A stretch of 64,000 nucleotides of DNA from Neisseria animalis (GCF_900636515.1 NZ_LR134287.1:1488001-1552000), one strand, 5' to 3'; numbered from the stretch's first letter, positions 46,618-55,845 are shown. The notes: generated by a model from the letters alone, not told the origin. A program made the numbers and translations.

Positions 46618-47616
46618 ATGACCAGACCTGTTCCCGCCGTATTCGGCAGCGTATTCCACGCAGAAATGCCCGTTATTTCCTTTAAAGACGGCGCATGGCA
46701 ACCGGTCGAATGGCAGTCTTCCCAAGATTTGACAATCGCTCCGGGCGCACACGCGCTGCATTACGGCAGCGAATGCTTCGAGGGATTGAAAGCCTTCCGC
46801 CAAGCAAACGGCAAAATCGCGATGTTCCGCCCAAAAGCCAACATCGCCCGTATGCAGCAGAGCGCGGATATTTTGCATTTACCGAAACCGGAAACCGAAG
46901 CCTATCTCAATGCTTTGGTCGAGCTGGTCAAACGTGCGGCAGATGAGATTCCCGATGCGCCCGCTTCGCTGTATCTGCGCCCTACCTTAATCGGTACCGA
47001 TCCGGTTATCGGCAAAGCCGGTGCGCCGTCTGAAACCGCGCTGCTGTATATTCTGGCTTCTCCTGTCGGCGATTACTTCAAAGTCGGCTCTCCGGTCAAA
47101 ATTCTGGTGGAAACCGAAAATCTGCGCTGCGCCCCGCACATGGGCCGCGTCAAATGCGGCGGCAACTATTCCTCCGCCATGCCTTGGGTATTGAAAGCCA
47201 AAGCCGAATACGGCGCCAGCCAAGTTTTGTTCTGCCCGAACGGCGACGTACAGGAAACCGGCGCGTCCAACTTCATCTTAATCAACGGCAGCGAAATCAT
47301 CACCAAGCCGCTGACCGATGAATTTCTGCACGGCGTTACCCGTGATTCCGTGCTGACGATTGCCAAAGATTTGGGCTACACCGTTACCGAACGCAACTTT
47401 ACCGTTGACGAACTGAAAGCCGCGGTGAAAAACGGTGCGGAAGCCATTCTGACCGGTACGGCCGCCGTCATCTCTCCAGTAACTTCGTTTGTTATCGGCG
47501 GACAGGAAATCGAGGTAAAAAGCCAAGAGCGCGGTTACGCCATCCGCAAAGCCATCACCGACATCCAATACGGTCTGGCGGAAGACAAATACGGCTGGCT
47601 GGTCGAAGTATGCTGA
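46618..47616 (+). CDS. ilvE: Branched-chain amino-acid aminotransferase
   Basis: 332 aa PLP enzyme (fold type IV) for the last step of leucine, isoleucine and valine synthesis. Motifs: HYGSECFEGLKAFR, LYLRPTLIGTD, the PLP Lys in HMGRVKCGGNYS, and EVQETGASNFILI-like VQETGASN. It ends TDIQYGLAEDKYGWLVEV, typical of the ilvE_II type. ATG 46618 follows AGAAAGG. Confidence 0.95.
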   Translation: MTRPVPAVFGSVFHAEMPVISFKDGAWQPVEWQSSQDLTIAPGAHALHYGSECFEGLKAFRQANGKIAMFRPKANIARMQQSADILHLPKPETEAYLNALVELVKRAADEIPDAPASLYLRPTLIGTDPVIGKAGAPSETALLYILASPVGDYFKVGSPVKILVETENLRCAPHMGRVKCGGNYSSAMPWVLKAKAEYGASQVLFCPNGDVQETGASNFILINGSEIITKPLTDEFLHGVTRDSVLTIAKDLGYTVTERNFTVDELKAAVKNGAEAILTGTAAVISPVTSFVIGGQEIEVKSQERGYAIRKAITDIQYGLAEDKYGWLVEVC

Positions 47617-47629
47617 TGCACGCATGAAA

Positions 47630-47681
47630 ACATGATTCGGAAACAGAACTTCCGCAGCGTTGTTCGGTTTCCGAATCATGT
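47630..47681 (+). terminator. ilvE terminator, 15-bp stem
   Basis: ACATGATTCGGAAAC and its exact complement flank a 22-base loop, 14 bp after the stop. It is not made from uptake words. Confidence 0.7.
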
Positions 47682-47719
47682 CTTGCGCCAATTAAAACGC
47701 CTGTAATGAAAATGCCTGT

Positions 47720-47751
47720 TTTGCAGACGGCCTTTTGATGCCGTCTGCAAA
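47720..47751. terminator. Inverted uptake pair between ilvE and kpsC
   Basis: TTTGCAGACGGC and GCCGTCTGCAAA with an eight-base loop. Confidence 0.6.
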
Positions 47752-47865
47752 TTCAGCCTTTCGGCATACCGTTTCGCACACAAGCCGTTGCGCCAAACCG
47801 CCTGATGACTGCCGCCACCCCGAACAGCAACACTGCAATTCCTTTCATTTATTGCTTCCCCTATC

Positions 47866-49929
47866 GTGAAAACCGCCTATATCCCCTCTTCCGGTATCCG
47901 CAAAATTCCCAATCTGAACCGCTTTCTGCCTGAATTTGCCATCAGTAAATCACCGGTCGGAGCAGAAGCCGTTATCGGCTGGGGCTTGCGTCCGACTACC
48001 CGCAAAGCCCGAGCGTTTGCTGCAAAACACTATTTGCCGTTTATCGCTTTGGAAGACGGCTTTGTCCGCTCGTTGGGCTTAGGCGTAGAGGGCTGGCCGC
48101 CGTTTGCCATGATCTTGGACGACATCGGCATTTATTACGACACCACACGCCCTTCACGTTTGGAACAACTGATTCTGGCAGCGGAAATGCCGTCTGCATT
48201 ATTGGCAGAAGCGCAGGCAGCGGCGGATTTCATCGTCAATCAGCGTTTGTCCAAGTACAACCATGCTCCTGATTTTGAAACCGTTTTCCCCGAGTGGTGC
48301 GAAAAGCCGTCTGCAAAAAACGTGGTACTGGTTATCGACCAGACTTTTGGCGATATGGCGCTGCAATACGGCGGCGCGGACGAGCAAACATTCGTACAGA
48401 TGTTTCAAGCGGCCTTGACAGAAAACCCTGATGCCGAAATCTGGGTCAAAACCCACCCTGATGTATTGTGCGGCAAAAAACGCGGTTATCTCACCGATTT
48501 GGTGCAGCAACCGCGCGTACGCCTGCTGGCCGCCGATGTCAACCCGATTTCATTGCTGCAGCAGGCAGATAAAGTTTATGCCGTGACTTCGCAAATGGGT
48601 TTTGAAGCCCTGCTCTGCGGCAAACCGCTGGTAACATTCGGCTTGCCGTGGTATGCAGGCTGGGGCGTGAGCGACGACCGCCACCCCGGTGCGGCAAACC
48701 TTGCCCGACAAAACCGCCGCGCGCCGCGCTCGCTCATGCAGCTTTTCGCCGCCGCTTACTTACAATACAGCCGCTATCTCAATCCGAATACCGGAGAAGC
48801 CGGCACGCTTTCCGATGTGCTGAACTACCTTGCGACCATGAGGCGGCAAAACGAAAAGCTGCGCGGCGAGATATATTGTGTCGGAATGTCGCTGTGGAAG
48901 CGTGCCGTCATCAAACCGTTTTTCCATTTCCCCTCATGCCGTCTGAAGTTTGTCGGATCGGTCAAAAAACTCAAACACACCGAATTCCCTGCCGATGCGC
49001 GCCTGCTGGCATGGGGCAACGGCAGGCAGGAAATTGCCGATTTTGCCGCGCGTCAAAACATACCGCTGCTGCGTATGGAAGACGGCTTTATCCGTTCGGT
49101 CGGATTAGGCTCCAATCTTGTGCCCGCGCTGTCGTTGGTCATCGACGATATGGGCATCTATTTCAATGCCGAAACCCCGTCCCGCTTGGAGCATATTCTG
49201 CAACACCAAGCATTCGGCGAGCATGATTTGCAGACGGCATTATCGCTGCAAACCGTGCTGACCGAATCAAACATCAGCAAATACAATGTTGGCAGCCGCT
49301 CGTTTTCCGTACCCGATACCGGCAAAACCGTTATCCTCGTCCCCGGACAGGTTGAAGACGATGCCTCGATCCGCTACGGCTCGCCCCAAATTTTCCGTAA
49401 TCTGGATTTGCTCAAAGCCGTACGCGCGCGCAATCCCGATGCCTACATCGTGTACAAACCCCACCCTGATGTGGTGAGCGGCAACCGCACCGGCAGCATT
49501 CCGCCGGAAGAAACCGCCCGTTACGCCGACCAAACCGCCGCCGAAGCAGACATTCTTGCCTGTTTGCAGTATGCCGACGAGGTACACACCATGACCTCTC
49601 TTACCGGCTTCGAAGCCTTATTGCGCGGAAAAAAAGTCTGCTGCTACGGCCTGCCCTTTTATGCAGGCTGGGGGCTCACCGAAGATTTGCTGCCGATTCC
49701 CCGCCGCAGCCGCCGTCTCCGCCTGCCCGAGCTTGTCGCCGGAACACTGCTGCACTACCCGCAATACACCCACCCCGATACCTTGCAGGCAACCAATGCG
49801 CTGACCGCAGCCTTGGCTTTGGCCCAACAAAAGAGCAGACAAAAATCTTCTCACGGCATATACCGGAGCTGGCCGGCCAAACAAGTCGACAAAATCCGCC
49901 ACCTGATCCGCTTGCTCAAACGACGTTGA
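47866..49929 (+). CDS. kpsC: Capsule Kdo-transferase KpsC (meningococcal LipA/CtrE)
   Basis: 687 aa from GTG 47866. Two tandem homologous halves: ALEDGFVRSLGLG and DDIGIYYDTTRPSRLE near residues 62 and 87 recur as RMEDGFIRSVGLG and DDMGIYFNAETPSRLE near 404 and 428; TSQMGFEALLCGK recurs as TSLTGFEALLRGK. This is the two-module beta-Kdo transferase that builds the lipid-Kdo linker of ABC-exported capsules. Its partner kpsS follows after 430 bp with a miniature element between. No ctrABCD or capsule-synthesis gene is in the window. No strong ribosome site precedes the GTG. Confidence 0.93.
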   Translation: MKTAYIPSSGIRKIPNLNRFLPEFAISKSPVGAEAVIGWGLRPTTRKARAFAAKHYLPFIALEDGFVRSLGLGVEGWPPFAMILDDIGIYYDTTRPSRLEQLILAAEMPSALLAEAQAAADFIVNQRLSKYNHAPDFETVFPEWCEKPSAKNVVLVIDQTFGDMALQYGGADEQTFVQMFQAALTENPDAEIWVKTHPDVLCGKKRGYLTDLVQQPRVRLLAADVNPISLLQQADKVYAVTSQMGFEALLCGKPLVTFGLPWYAGWGVSDDRHPGAANLARQNRRAPRSLMQLFAAAYLQYSRYLNPNTGEAGTLSDVLNYLATMRRQNEKLRGEIYCVGMSLWKRAVIKPFFHFPSCRLKFVGSVKKLKHTEFPADARLLAWGNGRQEIADFAARQNIPLLRMEDGFIRSVGLGSNLVPALSLVIDDMGIYFNAETPSRLEHILQHQAFGEHDLQTALSLQTVLTESNISKYNVGSRSFSVPDTGKTVILVPGQVEDDASIRYGSPQIFRNLDLLKAVRARNPDAYIVYKPHPDVVSGNRTGSIPPEETARYADQTAAEADILACLQYADEVHTMTSLTGFEALLRGKKVCCYGLPFYAGWGLTEDLLPIPRRSRRLRLPELVAGTLLHYPQYTHPDTLQATNALTAALALAQQKSRQKSSHGIYRSWPAKQVDKIRHLIRLLKRR

Positions 49930-50031
49930 AACCGTTTTTCTGTTTATTATCAATAATCGGCAACAATCCGCTTTACAAACACCGACATACCCCTTATATT
50001 TACTTCCTTTTACCGTTTCGTTTTCCCAAAA

Positions 50032-50138
50032 TATAGTCGAATAAAATAAGAATGAGACAAGGCAGCGAAGCCGCAAACAGTACACATAGTACGGCAAGGC
50101 AAAGCAACGCTGTATCATTCTTATTTTAAATGACTATA
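50032..50138 (-). mobile_element. Correia-like 107 bp miniature element, copy 8
   Basis: Complete copy splitting the kpsC-kpsS pair; one change (GCCGCAAACAG). Confidence 0.88.
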
Positions 50139-50172
50139 AAAACGCAGATTGTATCCGTATTCCGCATAGCCT

Positions 50173-50210
50173 TTTTACAGACGGCCTCAAACATCAAAAG
50201 CCGTCTGCAA
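50173..50210. terminator. Inverted uptake pair between kpsC and kpsS
   Basis: TTTACAGACGGC and GCCGTCTGCAAA with a 14-base loop; a weak terminator at best. Confidence 0.45.
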
Positions 50211-50360
50211 ACAGCAAGCTGCTCCGAATAATTCTGCCATCGGGCGGTAAGGCCGTACCTACGGTTTACTGCCCCCGCCTCCTGCCTGCTCTCCCCATAC
50301 CCACCGCCGGCGCAGGGGCAATAAACATTCCACTTGCCGACCATACCGCAAACCACCGCC

Positions 50361-51611
50361 ATGACCGCACCATTCCGCAGCTATCTTCAGCAACTGGCTG
50401 AAAGTACCGATACCGTCTTACTGTTGCAGGGGCCGGTAGGGGATTTCTTTACCCAGTTTGCCCACTGGCTGCAGGCGCGGGGCAAAACCGTACACAAATT
50501 CAACTTCAACGGCGGCGACAGCTTTTTCTACCCGCCTTCCCTTCCGAACACGCTGGAATATCTCGACAGCTTGGATCACTTTTCCGACTTTCTGGCTGCC
50601 TATCTCCGCGAACATCATATCGGTGCAGTGGTCTGCTTCGGCGATACCCGTCCTTACCACCTCCTTGCCCGACAGGTTGCCGAGGCGCAAAATATCGGCT
50701 TTTGGGCATTTGAAGAAGGCTATTTCCGTCCGCATTTCGTTACCTTGGAAAAAACCGGCGTCAACGATTTCTCCCCTCTCCCGCGAAACGCCGCCTTTTT
50801 CTCCTCGCAGTTTCCCAAACTGCCGCAACAATTCTACGAAGCGCCGCCCGTTGTACCCGCCGGTTTTCTGCCGGTTGCCAAACGCGCCGCCCAATACTAT
50901 ATCCATACCCACAAACAGCGCGCCCGCTACCCTGAATATATCCACCACCGCGCCGCCAATCTCGGCCACTATATCCGTCTGTGGACGCTTTCCGGCTTGA
51001 AACGCCTCGGCTATTGGATTCAGGATGCCGCAGTCGCCAAACGGGTCAAACAAGGGCATTACCGCCGCTTTTTCATCGTACCGCTCCAAGTCTTCAACGA
51101 CAGCCAAGTACGCGTACACAGCGACTTTTCATCGGTACGCAGCTTTCTGTTGCATGTTTTAACGTCATTCGCCACCCATGCGCCGGACGACATCAACCTG
51201 ATTGTCAAACACCACCCGATGGACAGGGGCTTCATCGATTATGCGCAGGACATCCGCCGCTTTATCAAAAAACACCCCAAACTGAAAGGGCGCATTACCT
51301 ACGTTCATGACGTTCCCCTGCCGGTTTTCCTCCGCGGCGGCATAGGCATGGTCACGCTCAACAGCACCAGCGGACTTTCCGCCCTGATTCACAATATGCC
51401 GGTGAAAGTATTGGGGCGCGCTCATTACGATATGGCAGGCTTGACTTTCCAAGGCCCGCTGGCGCAATTTTGGAACAATCCCACCCCGCCCGATGCCGAG
51501 CTGTTTCACGCCTACCGTATGTACCACATCAACACCACCCAAATTAACGGCAATTTTTACAGCTACATCAACTTTCCCGACCAAAGCAAAGAATACGACG
51601 CCTACGAATAA
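50361..51611 (+). CDS. kpsS: Capsule Kdo-transferase KpsS (meningococcal LipB/CtrF)
   Basis: 416 aa from ATG 50361 (MTAPFRSYLQQLAES). Family motifs: LLLQGPVGDFFTQFAHWL, KVHKFNFNGGD-like VHKFNFNGGDSFFYP, AFEEGYFRPHFVTLEK, IVKHHPMDRG and TLNSTSGLSALIHNMPVKVLG. KpsS adds the first Kdo to lysophosphatidylglycerol; KpsC extends it. Together with kpsC this implies a capsule, or the remnant of a capsule locus, in this strain. A terminator follows. Confidence 0.93.
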   Translation: MTAPFRSYLQQLAESTDTVLLLQGPVGDFFTQFAHWLQARGKTVHKFNFNGGDSFFYPPSLPNTLEYLDSLDHFSDFLAAYLREHHIGAVVCFGDTRPYHLLARQVAEAQNIGFWAFEEGYFRPHFVTLEKTGVNDFSPLPRNAAFFSSQFPKLPQQFYEAPPVVPAGFLPVAKRAAQYYIHTHKQRARYPEYIHHRAANLGHYIRLWTLSGLKRLGYWIQDAAVAKRVKQGHYRRFFIVPLQVFNDSQVRVHSDFSSVRSFLLHVLTSFATHAPDDINLIVKHHPMDRGFIDYAQDIRRFIKKHPKLKGRITYVHDVPLPVFLRGGIGMVTLNSTSGLSALIHNMPVKVLGRAHYDMAGLTFQGPLAQFWNNPTPPDAELFHAYRMYHINTTQINGNFYSYINFPDQSKEYDAYE

Positions 51612-51795
51612 AGCGGATAGCAATGTGGTTTCGGTATTCAACAGCCGAAGAACAAGCGAACGGACAACGGTTTGGCTGCATTGCCCCGATGTTCCGCGCC
51701 TGTTTTATCCGACTGTATGCCCAAACTGCAAAACATACCCAACCCTGTAAACGGCACGGCAAACAGGTATCAGGCATATAGCCGTTTCAGCCGGC

Positions 51796-51912
51796 ATGAT
51801 GCAGCGTTGCTCAAAGAGGGAGCTTGACCAAACTGCTGAAACAGCAAGCCCGCCAGCCCGTATTGTCAGCACTGCCAACGGCTTTTGCTGTTTTGTCTCC
51901 TTTCGTGTGATT
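51796..51912. repeat. Decayed long-form Correia-like element
   Basis: It starts ATGATGCAGCGTTGCTCAAA, continues with an internal part (AAACTGCTGAAACAGCAAG) absent from the 107 bp elements, then GTATTGTCAGCACTGCC and TTTTGCTGTTTTGTCTCC. The order matches full-length Correia elements (GCTCAAAGAG, GTGCTGAAGCACC, GTACTGTCTGCGGC, CCTTGTCC), from memory of that family. Confidence 0.6.
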
Positions 51913-51942
51913 CAGAGACATCTTTTCATCGGCTACAACCAC

Positions 51943-51991
51943 AAAAAGGCCGTCTGCAAAATCGTTGATGGATTTTACAGACGGCCTTTTT
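51943..51991 (+). terminator. Inverted uptake terminator after kpsS
   Basis: AAAAAGGCCGTCTG with CAGACGGCCTTTTT, extended by AAAATC/GATTTT. Confidence 0.75.
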
Positions 51992-52051
51992 GCCGCAATA
52001 ATGCAGCCAAACCCTTATTTTTCTGCCGCAAATAACATATTCTGCTTGTCT

Positions 52052-52158
52052 TATAGTCGAATAAAATAAGAATGAGACAAGGCAGCGAAGCCGCAGACAG
52101 TACACATAGTACGGCAAGGCAAAGCAACGCTGTATCATTCTTATTTTAAATGACTATA
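52052..52158 (-). mobile_element. Correia-like 107 bp miniature element, copy 9
   Basis: Consensus copy with TA at both edges, 135 bp from the dnaX stop. Confidence 0.9.
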
Positions 52159-52292
52159 TCATGCTGTTGGCGAACAACCGGCTTACCGTCTGTACCGAAC
52201 TCCGTAACCGAACACCGTATGGCTGCCGTACCGCTTTGCCCGTTTCAGCGCACGCGCGGCGGCTCGGCCTTACTTTCCGGCAGTCTTTCGGA

Positions 52293-54386
52293 TTATCCTG
52301 CCTGATCGGTTAATTCCAGCGTTTCAGGCTGCCATTGCGCTTCAAACAATTCGATAATTTTTTTGGCAGTCGGGTCTGCGTCCAAAAACGCTTGCGCCTG
52401 CTGCCTGCCTTCAACTTGCAAACGCTTTCGGCGCATATCCGGCGTTTCCCAACCCGCATCGTCCCGCCATGCTTCGGTTTGCAGCTTGAGCGGAATGGCG
52501 TAAGCCTCGGCCAAGACGTTTTGAATTTTATCCAAACGGTCTTTGCTGCTGGTTTTGCGCGCTTCTTCGGTAAGCGACAGCATCATCAGGCCGTCTTCGC
52601 TGCGGTACTCCGTCCATGCCGCATGTTGCGCCAACATTTGCGCGGCACCGAACTTTTTGGCAAAACGCTGTACCAATGCAGGCCAGTTTTCCGGCTTAAA
52701 TTCGGGCAAAGGCGTAAATACAGGCTCGTCCGTCTCTTCCTCTGCTTCCTCCTCGTCGGCTTCTTCGTCTCCCACGTTTGCAGGCATCGCCGATTCGATA
52801 AAATCAGGAGGCGGATATTCATACGGCATATCATCAGCCGCCATATCATGGTAAACGGGCGGATATTCCGCGTCTTCCGCATACGGCAGGCCGTCTGCAA
52901 AATGAGGAGGCGGCGGCGTTTCAACTGTTTCCTGCTGAGAAACCGTATTTTCCCGAACTTCCGCTTTGTCTGCCACGGCTTGAGGCAGCGGATTATCCGC
53001 GGCGGCAGTCTCTCCCAATGCAGACGGCTGCTCTTCCCAAGGCGGAACATCATCTGACGGGAAAGGAGAAGGCGCGCTGTCTTCTGTTGAACTTGAGGGT
53101 GCTTGTGCTGCTTGCTGTACCGCCTGTTCGGGCGGTGCGGTATATGCAGACGGCTTACTCTCGGCTGCATTTGCAGAGATGGCCGTCTGAATGGCTTGAA
53201 CCGGTTCAGACGACGCTTGGGGCTTTTTTAGCGGTGCTGCCGTTTCCGCATCATGAAGCTGGCTGTGTTCAATCATGCCGTCTGCATTATGGGCGGAGGC
53301 GGCCAGCGGCGCGAATGCCAGCATACGCAGCAAAGTCATCACGAAACCGGCATATTCGTCGGGGGCAAGACTTAAATCCTGCTTGCCGTGAATGGTGCAT
53401 TGGTAGTAGAGCTGGATTTGCTCGCCGCTCATGGCTTGGCTGAGCGACAAAAGTATATCCCGTTCCGGATCGTCGTTTGCCAACGCGGCGGGAATGGTTT
53501 GAATCAGCGCGAGACGTTGCAACAGCATGGCCAATTCGCCCAACGCGCTGTCAAAACCAATGGCTCGCGCCGCCATTTCCTGCGCTTTGCCCAGCAGTGC
53601 TTGGCCGTCTTGCGCGACAATCCCTTGCAGCAACTCGTAAAGATATTGCTTGTCCACCGCGCCAATCATCTGGCGTACGTCATGTTCGGCAACTTTGCCC
53701 GAACCCATGGCAATGGCCTGATCGAGCAAACTCAAAGCATCGCGCATCGAGCCTGCGGCGGCGCGCCCCAGCAGTTGCAGCGCGGCAGGTTCATAAGGCA
53801 CTTGTTCGCTGTTCAAAACATGAGCCAAATGCTCGGCCACTTGCTGCGTGGTCATGTTTCGCAACACAAATTGCAAACACCGGCTCAATACGGTAATCGG
53901 TACTTTGTGCGGATCGGTGGTGGCCAGAATGAATTTGACGTGTTCGGGCGGCTCTTCCAGCGTTTTGAGCATGGCGTTGAACGCGCTTTTCGAGAGCATA
54001 TGTACTTCGTCGATGATATAGACTTTGTATTTGCCCGCCGTCGGCGCATATTGGGCGTTTTCCAATACTTCGCGGATATTGTCGATACCGGTATTGGAGG
54101 CCGCATCGATTTCCAATAAATCCACATACCGCCCCGAATCAATCTGGGTACAGCTCGCGCATGAACCGCAAGGTTCGCCGTGGTCGGCATTTTCGCAGTT
54201 GAGGCTTTTTGCCAAAATCCGCGCAATGGTGGTTTTGCCGACACCGCGCGTACCGGTAAGCAGGTAGGCATGGTGCAGACGGCCTTCGTCCAAGGCATTG
54301 CGGAGGGCTTTGACGACGTGTTCCTGTCCGACTAAATCGGCAAAGGTTTTCGGACGCCATTTTCGGGCAAGAACTTGATAAGCCAT
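52293..54386 (-). CDS. dnaX: DNA polymerase III tau (and possibly gamma) subunit
   Basis: 697 aa clamp-loader ATPase. Walker A GTRGVGKTTIARIL near residue 44, zinc Cys in CGSCASCTQI, Walker B IIDEVHMLSK, SRC sensor in TVLSRCLQF. Residues 370-560 are a Pro/Glu/Ala linker with an acidic run (DEEADEEEAEEETDE), and the C-terminal domain binds DnaB/polymerase. At codons 386-388 the sequence CTA AAA AAG contains the E. coli-type slippery heptamer; a -1 shift there would stop six codons on, giving a gamma-like 393-residue protein. No recR/ybaB neighbour. Confidence 0.96.
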   Translation of the reverse strand: MAYQVLARKWRPKTFADLVGQEHVVKALRNALDEGRLHHAYLLTGTRGVGKTTIARILAKSLNCENADHGEPCGSCASCTQIDSGRYVDLLEIDAASNTGIDNIREVLENAQYAPTAGKYKVYIIDEVHMLSKSAFNAMLKTLEEPPEHVKFILATTDPHKVPITVLSRCLQFVLRNMTTQQVAEHLAHVLNSEQVPYEPAALQLLGRAAAGSMRDALSLLDQAIAMGSGKVAEHDVRQMIGAVDKQYLYELLQGIVAQDGQALLGKAQEMAARAIGFDSALGELAMLLQRLALIQTIPAALANDDPERDILLSLSQAMSGEQIQLYYQCTIHGKQDLSLAPDEYAGFVMTLLRMLAFAPLAASAHNADGMIEHSQLHDAETAAPLKKPQASSEPVQAIQTAISANAAESKPSAYTAPPEQAVQQAAQAPSSSTEDSAPSPFPSDDVPPWEEQPSALGETAAADNPLPQAVADKAEVRENTVSQQETVETPPPPHFADGLPYAEDAEYPPVYHDMAADDMPYEYPPPDFIESAMPANVGDEEADEEEAEEETDEPVFTPLPEFKPENWPALVQRFAKKFGAAQMLAQHAAWTEYRSEDGLMMLSLTEEARKTSSKDRLDKIQNVLAEAYAIPLKLQTEAWRDDAGWETPDMRRKRLQVEGRQQAQAFLDADPTAKKIIELFEAQWQPETLELTDQAG
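53184..53229 (-). other. Candidate programmed -1 frameshift site in dnaX
   Basis: On the coding strand A AAA AAG (53229-53223) is in the correct phase. Ten bases later an 8-bp stem, CGTCTGAA with TTCAGACG (53212-53205 and 53191-53184), encloses a 13-base loop. The shifted frame reads KAPSVV then TGA. The stem arms are uptake-sequence cores. The arrangement parallels the E. coli gamma signal; I found no clear upstream Shine-Dalgarno enhancer. Confidence 0.6.
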
Positions 54387-54541
54387 GTGTGCTTCCAGAT
54401 AGTATCATCAAAGCCGCGCCTGCTGTTTTGCAGACGGCCTGACGGGTTGGGAAGGATAAGAATGCGGCGGCGCATGACGCACCTGCTCCGTATTCTAACA
54501 TTTTTTGCCGTATTCCGCCCTGCTCCGGCAGGCCGTCTGTA

Positions 54542-54572
54542 AAAAAACACCGCCCTAAAAAGGCGGTGTTTT
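54542..54572 (-). terminator. mltB terminator
   Basis: AAAAACACCGCC and its complement, seven-base loop, T run on both strands. Confidence 0.85.
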
Positions 54573-54582
54573 TGCAGACGGC

Positions 54583-55662
54583 TTACAACCCGCTGCTATC
54601 GACTGCATTGGCAATATCGCGTACGGCCGTGGCATACATGCGGCTGTTGTTGTATTTCCAAACTGCGTAGAAATTGTTCAAGCCCAAATAATATTCGTAC
54701 ACGCCCGGAGCGGTTTCCAAACGGTACAATACGGCTTTTTCGCTGTCGGCAACCGGCTGCTGCGGCACAACGCCCATTTTTTTGAAATCGGCCACCGTGC
54801 GGGTCAGCGCGGTTTTTTCATCGATAATCGCCTGCAAATCGCCGTTGATGTTCAGCGTTACCGGCACAACCATCTTGCCGCCCGTCTGCCAACCGTGCTG
54901 CTTCATATAGTTGGCAACCGAAGCGGCAACGTCTCCAATGTTGTTCCAAATATCGCGCTTGCCGTCGCCGTCGTAGTCCACCGCCCATTTGCGGAAGCTG
55001 GACGGCATAAACTGCGGTATCCCCATCGCGCCTGCATAGCTGCCTTTGAAGCTGAACACATCGCGTTTTTCTTCACGGGCAATCAACAGCAGCTCTGCCA
55101 GCTCGTTTTGGAAAAATTCGGCGCGGCGCGGATAATCGAACGCCAAGGTGCTCAAGGCATCTGCCACGCGGAATGTGCCGGTATTTCGGCCATAATTGGT
55201 TTCAATGCCGATGATGGCGACAATCAGTCCGGCCGGTACGCCGTACTGCTTGGCCACATCGTCAATGACCGCACGGTTTTCCGCGTAAAACTTACGGCCG
55301 TTGTTAAACTTCGCCGTGCCTGAATTGCCTTGGCGAAACTCATACCAAGGGCGTGAAGTACCCGGCCGGTACATGATATTGATGATGTTGCCTTTATAGG
55401 CTGCGCCGTCAAAAAACTGTTGCAGCTCGCTGCGTGAAAACTGCTTTTGGGCAACTTCGTAATCAATCCATTGTTGGACGTTGGTATTGGCATTGAAGCC
55501 GCTGCTGGCAACCGATTCGGCAGCAGTATCAAAAGTCGGGCGTTTGCTGCTTTGCTTTACCGGCTTGACTGTTTGCCCGTTGTCGGCCGGTATCGGCTTG
55601 TCTGTACCGCAGGCGGCCAATAATACGGCGGCGGCGGTGAGCGCGATGGCTGTTTTTTTCAT
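54583..55662 (-). CDS. mltB: Membrane-bound lytic murein transglycosylase B
   Basis: 359 aa lipoprotein from ATG 55662 (MKKTAIALTAAAVLLAACGT, lipobox LAAC). It cleaves peptidoglycan glycan strands to anhydromuropeptides at the outer membrane. IIGIETNYGRNTGTFRVADAL holds the catalytic Glu, SYAGAMGIPQFMPSSFRKWAVD the second family motif, and DYDGDGKRDIWNN is a Ca-binding-like loop. The C-terminal LGLNNFYAVWKYNNS is conserved. Longer readings start before the signal peptide and were rejected. Confidence 0.95.
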   Translation of the reverse strand: MKKTAIALTAAAVLLAACGTDKPIPADNGQTVKPVKQSSKRPTFDTAAESVASSGFNANTNVQQWIDYEVAQKQFSRSELQQFFDGAAYKGNIINIMYRPGTSRPWYEFRQGNSGTAKFNNGRKFYAENRAVIDDVAKQYGVPAGLIVAIIGIETNYGRNTGTFRVADALSTLAFDYPRRAEFFQNELAELLLIAREEKRDVFSFKGSYAGAMGIPQFMPSSFRKWAVDYDGDGKRDIWNNIGDVAASVANYMKQHGWQTGGKMVVPVTLNINGDLQAIIDEKTALTRTVADFKKMGVVPQQPVADSEKAVLYRLETAPGVYEYYLGLNNFYAVWKYNNSRMYATAVRDIANAVDSSGL

Positions 55663-55776
55663 AAATGTTCCGTTGTTTGCTGAATGATGGGAAAAGAGAC
55701 GGAAGTTTAGCAAACTGCAGCGTTTTGATACAGTTTGACCAACAAAATATGCCGTCTGATTGCGTTTTGATACCCG

Positions 55777-55811
55777 AAAGCCGTCTGCTGTTGATTTTAC
55801 AGACGGCCTTT
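55777..55811 (-). terminator. mdh terminator (uptake-type hairpin)
   Basis: AAAGCCGTCTG and CAGACGGCcTTT, loop about 13 bases. Confidence 0.65.
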
Positions 55812-55845
55812 GGTGTGATTGTCTGCCCGATTGGGCAGTGCAAGG

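Larger units (their letters stand above)
49930..50360. other. Spacer between kpsC and kpsS
   Basis: It holds a miniature element (50032-50138) and an inverted uptake pair (50173-50210). The remaining sequence has no supported gene; a CCGCCGGCG-like GC-rich stretch near 50306 precedes kpsS. Confidence 0.5.
51612..52292. other. Long intergenic region between kpsS and dnaX
   Basis: Without a supported gene. It contains a decayed long Correia-like element (51796-51912), an uptake terminator (51943-51991), a complete miniature element (52052-52158) and about 130 bp of unassigned sequence before the dnaX stop. Confidence 0.55.

Noticed and set aside
50032..50138. Recurrent short peptide frame beginning M-I-Q-R-C-F-A-L-P-Y inside the miniature elements
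   Set aside because: The same peptide arises in every copy because the DNA is repeated. There is no ribosome site and the element is palindromic, so it is not treated as a gene.
53388..54119. Open frame opposite the dnaX ATPase domain
   Set aside because: Shadow of a strongly conserved gene, no start signal and no domain.
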